This document shows, piece by piece, positions 61,701 through 64,000 of a stretch of DNA of 64,000 bases; the stretch's first letter is position 1, and each line of letters begins with the position of its first letter. This DNA comes from Centroberyx gerrardi (taxonomy: Eukaryota > Chordata > Actinopteri > Beryciformes > Berycidae), in NCBI RefSeq assembly GCF_048128805.1, contig NC_136005.1, positions 19,742,260 through 19,806,259 of the forward strand, read 5' to 3'. Under the pieces are notes generated by a model. That model made no database searches, was not told the origin of the DNA, and saw nothing but the letters and a program-made list of their open reading frames with translations. The position numbers and the translations under genes are program-made.

Positions 61701-62766
61701 TTGTCGACGCTGACTACTATCCTTGTCTCCTCGCACTGCACACTGAGGCCAACGCTCAGGACCCCCTGCTGCTCCTCGGGCTCCCCGGCCTCCCAGGGCC
61801 GGTCGTCCAGGGAGGAGGGCAGCGGCAGGTAGGGCAGGCCCTGGGCCATGGGCGGGGGGAAGGGGAAGGGCAGGCTGGAGCGTCGTGCGGCGGCTCCCGC
61901 ACCTGGCAGCGGGCTGGAGTCCCGCAGGATGGAGAGCTCTGGAGGAAACTTGCTCTCCAGAAGATCCACCACATCTGGAAGTCACACAGGCCATGGTTAG
62001 AGCCTGCTGGTGCTTTTACTGGCATGGAAATTGCACAGGGCCCAAGACTGTAAAACCATTTAACAATTTCACGCTCTTCTCTTTATTAGGACAGTGAAAT
62101 CTGTGATATTAGTCATCAACGAAGCCTATTTATTGACATTGTGGCAGCTGCTAAAACTTGTTAGTGTATTTCTTACACATCGTATTCTCTCCAAAATTTA
62201 ACTGAACACGCTACACGCAATTTTTTCTTTTTTTTTGTGCCGTTTTTGTATCTTCTTTTAACCTTTTTGCAACAAATTTTACACAAAATGTCTTTTAACA
62301 TCTTCATGCTGTGCAGGGCTTTTCTGGTTCGGTATATGTATGTTTTAGTTCCTTCCTTTGATTACACTTGTACTGCTTGCCCTTACCTTTGTTTTATTCC
62401 TTTATCTATTAACTGTATTCAATGTTTTGCTGTTTGTATTTTAATTGTTCTCATTTTATTGTAAAGCACCTTGTAACCTTGTTAGGAAAGGTGCTACATA
62501 AATAAAGTTTATTATTATTATTATATTTTAGTTTGGACAGAGTATGGAGCGGATGTTTTCCAGACGTTCAGTTTACCTGGCTCTCGAAGGCGGAGGATGA
62601 AGTGATTGGCCACAGGAGTGCTGGTGTAGGAGGTGACCGGGCTAAAGCCGTGCTCCTCTGCCCACTTGATCAAGGCCTGCGAGCCAGAGGGCAGGTGCTG
62701 CTTGGGGGTTTTTGACACTTGCATCAGTCTCTCCGTGTTTGAACTAACACTTACGGTATCGGAGGT
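47739..62766 (-). CDS. tgfbr3: tgfbr3 (betaglycan), ten 3'-terminal coding exons
   Basis: This is the gene-level entry. Exons 62577-62766, 61688-61974, 60706-60861, 59571-59717, 58900-59088, 56984-57256, 56151-56271, 51683-51733, 51322-51429 and 47739-47857 join through GT-AG introns with matching phases to 1641 bases. They encode 546 residues plus stop. Residues 1-63 end the membrane-distal orphan region; the ZP module runs from about 140 to 430; two Ser-Gly glycosaminoglycan sites lie at about 223 and 234. The transmembrane helix is at about 482-504 and a 42-residue tail ends SSTA. Betaglycan is a cell-surface proteoglycan that presents TGF-beta (especially TGF-beta2) to the signalling receptors and binds inhibin. 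The human protein has 851 residues, so about 300 N-terminal residues lie right of the window. Confidence 0.96.
47871..47951. repeat. (GA)n(G)18 microsatellite next to a splice acceptor
   Basis: The plus strand reads AG GAGA... with one CAG interruption, then 18 consecutive G. On the gene strand this is C18 followed by about 55 nt of CT repeats, ending 13 nt before the acceptor AG of the last tgfbr3 exon. Confidence 0.97.
49001..49057. repeat. (GT)n(GA)n microsatellite
   Basis: About 24 GT units then four GA units, in a tgfbr3 intron. Confidence 0.95.
49662..49703. repeat. (GT)n microsatellite
   Basis: About 20 GT units with one TTTG interruption. Confidence 0.95.
50773..50964 (+). other. 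GC-rich island with 63-codon ORF, unidentified
   Basis: A sharply bounded GC- and CpG-rich patch (about 50770-50960) lies in otherwise AT-rich intron. The plus-strand frame begins at an ATG with A at -3 (GAAAGATGTCC). It reads [20 protein letters not shown], then [20 protein letters not shown] and [11 protein letters not shown] to a stop at 50964. Composition is protein-like at the N-terminus, but I do not recognise the family. The other frames are also fairly open, as expected in GC-rich DNA. It could be a first exon of an unannotated gene, a retrocopy fragment, or a CpG-rich regulatory island of tgfbr3. Confidence 0.25.
51322..51429 (-). CDS. tgfbr3: tgfbr3 exon: transmembrane helix
   Basis: Acceptor TTTCAG ends at 51430, donor ACAG/GTAGGT at 51322/51321. 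The exon starts with two bases of a split Thr codon and ends with the first base of a split Gly codon. It encodes [11 protein letters not shown] then [20 protein letters not shown], ending YSHT. The hydrophobic segment of about 23 residues matches the betaglycan transmembrane helix almost residue for residue. Confidence 0.97.
51499..51519. repeat. (CA)n microsatellite
   Basis: Ten CA units in a short tgfbr3 intron (51430-51682). Confidence 0.9.
51683..51733 (-). CDS. tgfbr3: tgfbr3 51-bp exon: juxtamembrane linker
   Basis: Acceptor TTTGCAG ends at 51734, donor A/GTAAGT at 51683/51682. The frame is phase 1 on both sides, so the exon can be skipped without frameshift. It encodes [16 protein letters not shown], a Pro/Thr-rich extracellular spacer between the ZP module and the membrane. 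Mammalian betaglycan has a comparable Pro-rich spacer of unrelated sequence. The splice sites and phases make it convincing despite its size. Confidence 0.88.
52292..52322 (-). repeat. C-run cluster with G-quadruplex potential on the gene strand
   Basis: The plus strand has runs of 8, 5, 5 and 4 C separated by A, A and GTCCTA. On the minus (transcribed) strand this gives four G-tracts with loops of 1, 1 and 6 bases, a strong quadruplex pattern in the tgfbr3 pre-mRNA. Confidence 0.7.
54707..54741. repeat. perfect 14-bp hairpin
   Basis: Arms CTGGCATGGGCAGC (54707-54720) and GCTGCCCATGCCAG (54728-54741) are exact reverse complements with loop GCACACT. A 12-bp palindrome CCAGTGCACTGG lies just upstream (54691-54702). 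Confidence 0.95.
55600..55763. repeat. long imperfect CA-rich microsatellite
   Basis: 164 bp of ACAC runs with ATGTGTAC, GATGCAC and AGACAC interruptions, ending in a pure CA run. His/Thr and Cys/Val frames here are repeat products. Confidence 0.9.
56151..56271 (-). CDS. tgfbr3: tgfbr3 exon: end of ZP-C
   Basis: Acceptor CACGCAG ends at 56272, donor CCAG/GTTAGC at 56151. It starts in phase 0 and ends in phase 1. It encodes [20 protein letters not shown] then [20 protein letters not shown]. The two Cys and the downstream KT.TKPL block match the end of the mammalian ZP-C domain, and NET is an N-glycosylation sequon. Confidence 0.95.
56984..57256 (-). CDS. tgfbr3: tgfbr3 exon: ZP-C core
   Basis: Acceptor CTTCAG ends at 57257, donor CTG/GTACGC at 56984/56983; 91 codons, phase 0 on both sides. 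It encodes [20 protein letters not shown], then [20 protein letters not shown], then a [20 protein letters not shown] segment and CEMSLCS. The four Cys and the DDSVKYY and RFSF.F motifs are characteristic of betaglycan ZP-C, which carries the inhibin- and TGF-beta-binding surface in mammals. FNASL is a sequon conserved with mammals. Confidence 0.97.
57257..58899 (-). other. tgfbr3: tgfbr3 intron, 1.6 kb
   Basis: Donor GTACAC at 58899. A short A/T-rich tract is at 58125-58165. No other exon or clear repeat is seen. Confidence 0.85.
58900..59088 (-). CDS. tgfbr3: tgfbr3 exon: start of ZP-C
   Basis: Acceptor CTCCTAG ends at 59089, donor GAG/GTACAC; 63 codons in phase 0. It encodes [20 protein letters not shown], then a variable stretch, then [20 protein letters not shown] and [14 protein letters not shown]. 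This matches the mammalian FNCSLQQV..NITFNMELYNTDLF..PENGHVYVE segment. NCT and NMT are glycosylation sequons. Confidence 0.96.
59571..59717 (-). CDS. tgfbr3: tgfbr3 exon: glycosaminoglycan attachment segment
   Basis: Acceptor TTACAG ends at 59718, donor ATG/GTAAGA; 49 codons in phase 0. It encodes [31 protein letters not shown] and [18 protein letters not shown]. Both proteoglycan Ser-Gly sites are kept in acidic context: Ser codons at 59684-59682 (GSGG) and 59651-59649 (ESGD). The DYEDLESGD motif is nearly identical to human. It links ZP-N and ZP-C. Confidence 0.96.
60706..60861 (-). CDS. tgfbr3: tgfbr3 exon: ZP-N second half
   Basis: Acceptor CCGCAG ends at 60862, donor TCT/GTGAGT; 52 codons in phase 0. 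It encodes [40 protein letters not shown] and [12 protein letters not shown]. It matches the mammalian VTLLDPTCKAKMNGTHFVLESPLNGCGT segment including both Cys. Sequons: NLT and NAT. Confidence 0.96.
60862..61687 (-). other. tgfbr3: tgfbr3 intron, 0.8 kb
   Basis: Donor GTGAGT at 61687. A run of 26 A lies at 60947-60972. The part near 61555-61620 (AAATCAGATTTGAGCTGCC and CTGTCTGAACATAGCC) resembles the end of a teleost DNA-transposon-derived repeat. No exon. Confidence 0.8.
60947..60972. repeat. poly(A) tract, 26 nt
   Basis: Uninterrupted A run on the plus strand (T run in the gene), 85 bp upstream of the acceptor of the ZP-N exon. Confidence 0.95.
61688..61974 (-). CDS. tgfbr3: tgfbr3 exon: linker and start of ZP-N
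   Basis: Acceptor TTCCAG ends at 61975, donor CAG/GTGAGT. It starts with two bases of a split Asp codon and has 95 full codons. It encodes [20 protein letters not shown], a Pro/Arg-rich linker with [11 protein letters not shown], then [20 protein letters not shown] and [15 protein letters not shown]. This parallels mammalian IPPELRILLDPG..GGLPFPFPD..REPEEVQGSVDIALSVKC. The exon is much GC-richer than its neighbours, which opens all minus-strand frames; only this one has homology. Confidence 0.96.
61975..62576 (-). other. tgfbr3: tgfbr3 intron, 0.6 kb
   Basis: Donor GTAAAC at 62576. Its right half is a LINE 3' end on the opposite strand (62230-62530). Confidence 0.85.
62230..62530 (+). mobile_element. 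LINE 3' end (L2/Rex1-like)
   Basis: The plus strand ends with ATTTTATTGTAAAGCACCTT, then GTAACCTTGTTAGGAAAGGTGC, then TACATAAATAAAGTTTATTA and a (TTA)n tail. This is the standard 3' end of L2/Rex1-type teleost LINEs. The upstream part is T-rich decayed 3' UTR. It is inserted antisense in the tgfbr3 intron, about 45 bp from the donor of the upstream exon. Confidence 0.75.
62577..62766 (-). CDS. tgfbr3: tgfbr3 exon: end of orphan region (first in window)
   Basis: Acceptor CTCATAG ends at 62767, donor CAG/GTAAAC; starts phase 0, ends phase 1. It encodes [20 protein letters not shown] then [20 protein letters not shown] and [15 protein letters not shown]. It matches mammalian LQLIKWAQENGYSPVTSYTMAPVANRFHLRLE. 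All earlier exons, including the signal peptide and orphan domain, are outside the window. Confidence 0.96.
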
Positions 62767-64000
62767 CTATGAGAAAGAAACAAATTGATTACAAATATAA
62801 ACCCAGGTTCTTGTTAGATGAGCGCTATATGGAGAACGCAAGGCCTTGTACTTGTGCACCAAGGGAAGCAACCAGCTGATCCGACCACAAATCTCGAGCA
62901 GTTCATAAACAACCACAGTGCTAAAACATTAGAAGGTGTGGAGGTGGAAATACAAGGTGCCACATGACACATGAAAAGTCCAATATGAAAGGTGAGACTG
63001 ATAAGTCTCTTTCCTCTCACAGTGGGAGATGACAGGTGTTTGACAGCAGGTCACCATTCTGCCATGGCTGTAAAACATTTCTTCTAATTCAAGTAAGGCG
63101 TATCCCAAAAGTTTACATGAGTAATTGACTGAAAGAGAATATAAGTCATACTGGAAAAGTCGACTAAGGACTAAGATACATTGATTATTCTATAGATAGT
63201 AAAGGAAAACCCTGTCCTTTGGTATCAAAAACCTATCCTAACTGGCATTTACATATAAAAAACACAAGAACAAAGAAAGAACAAAGTTAAAAGAATTTGC
63301 CAGCATCTGCTAAAGTTTCATTTGTTTTGCCTGCATCTTGTCTGTCAGCTCTAAAAGCTAGCATGACTAGAGCCCAGAAATGAAAGTGAGCTGTTTTAAA
63401 ATCTTGAAAAAGAAAGACATGATTTGTGTTCAGGCACTATCATAGATATTACATTTTAAGTGAGCATCTGCACTCAGTAAGGTTGTGTCAAGTGTGAGTC
63501 AAGTGTACTGTATGCATGAGTGTGAGGTAAAGGGCGTGTCATAGCTTGATCAATGGTGAGAGTCCAAAAGTGTCTGATTTTCCTCCTTCCTTACTAATTC
63601 CCTGTTCTTCCCTGCTACATGTCCTCCCTATGTGAATGATTCTTTCTCACAGCCATTTCCCACACGTTCAGTTTGTCTCTTGAGCAACACTGTGGGCAAT
63701 CTGCCTTCCGACAGGAGTAAGGCTTTGATTTTACGAGGCTATCATATCACATACATAGCTGACATTCTCACAAACAGTGATGCTGTTTTTCCTACTGATT
63801 CTCGTGCTTAGAGATAGATAAAAACACATTTGCTCTTGCACAATCACTCGAGTTCACATTAGCCAGCATCTTGCATATTAAACATATTGTTTAACACAGG
63901 CATGCACACATTGGTAATAGATATGGAATTGTAAAATTCAATCCCACAGTCTAAACAGTTTATGCAGAACAAAATAAAATAAAGTTCCTAACCCAAACTG
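62767..64000 (-). other. tgfbr3: tgfbr3 intron, open at right edge
   Basis: No further exon of the N-terminal half is found and no recognisable repeat. The intron continues past the window. Confidence 0.8.

Noticed and set aside
61650..62025. Alternative minus-strand frames over the GC-rich tgfbr3 exon
   Set aside because: Shadows of the exon 61688-61974; only the frame with [13 protein letters not shown] joins its neighbours in phase and matches betaglycan.

Overview
The window is vertebrate nuclear DNA, almost certainly from a teleost fish. Two genes carry GT-AG introns and clear vertebrate orthology. The noncoding DNA is rich in CA/GA microsatellites and holds decayed LINE fragments of L2-like and Rex3/RTE-like type, which are typical of teleosts. 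There is no bacterial, organellar, CRISPR or intact viral content.

Both genes are on the minus strand and are read right to left. (1) tgfbr3 (betaglycan, TGF-beta type III co-receptor): the last ten coding exons lie between 62766 and 47739. Joined, they give one uninterrupted 546-residue C-terminal part: end of the orphan region, linker, ZP-N, proteoglycan attachment segment, ZP-C, juxtamembrane linker, transmembrane helix and cytoplasmic tail. About 300 N-terminal residues lie beyond the right edge. A long 3' UTR probably runs from 47738 to about 43385. (2) znf644, a WIZ-related C2H2 zinc-finger gene: a very large coding exon (3266-6055) and a following exon (1566-2167) give seven zinc fingers. 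The last human-type finger exon is not visible and probably lies beyond the left edge. A plausible noncoding first exon and promoter, with a YY1-type element and a consensus splice donor, is at about 21777-21885.

Layout: 1-1565 AT-rich, downstream or intron of znf644; 1566-6055 znf644 coding exons; 6056-21776 presumed long first intron of znf644 with one L2-like LINE remnant and several conserved-looking stretches; 21777-21900 candidate promoter; 21900-43380 intergenic gene desert; 43385-47738 tgfbr3 3' UTR; 47739-64000 tgfbr3 exons and introns.

The most unusual structure is a diverged tandem duplication in the desert (about 32192-33998 and 34050-35393). A 446-bp core (32233-32678 versus 34100-34545) differs at only two positions, while the flanks of the same two copies have diverged to roughly 75-88 percent identity by eye. 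That pattern implies either strong constraint on a duplicated noncoding (possibly regulatory) element or local gene conversion. Other points of note are an 80-nt C/TC microsatellite that forms the polypyrimidine tract of the last tgfbr3 exon, a GC-rich 63-codon ORF in a tgfbr3 intron, perfect short hairpins, and the absence between the two genes of HFM1 and CDC7, which separate them in human.
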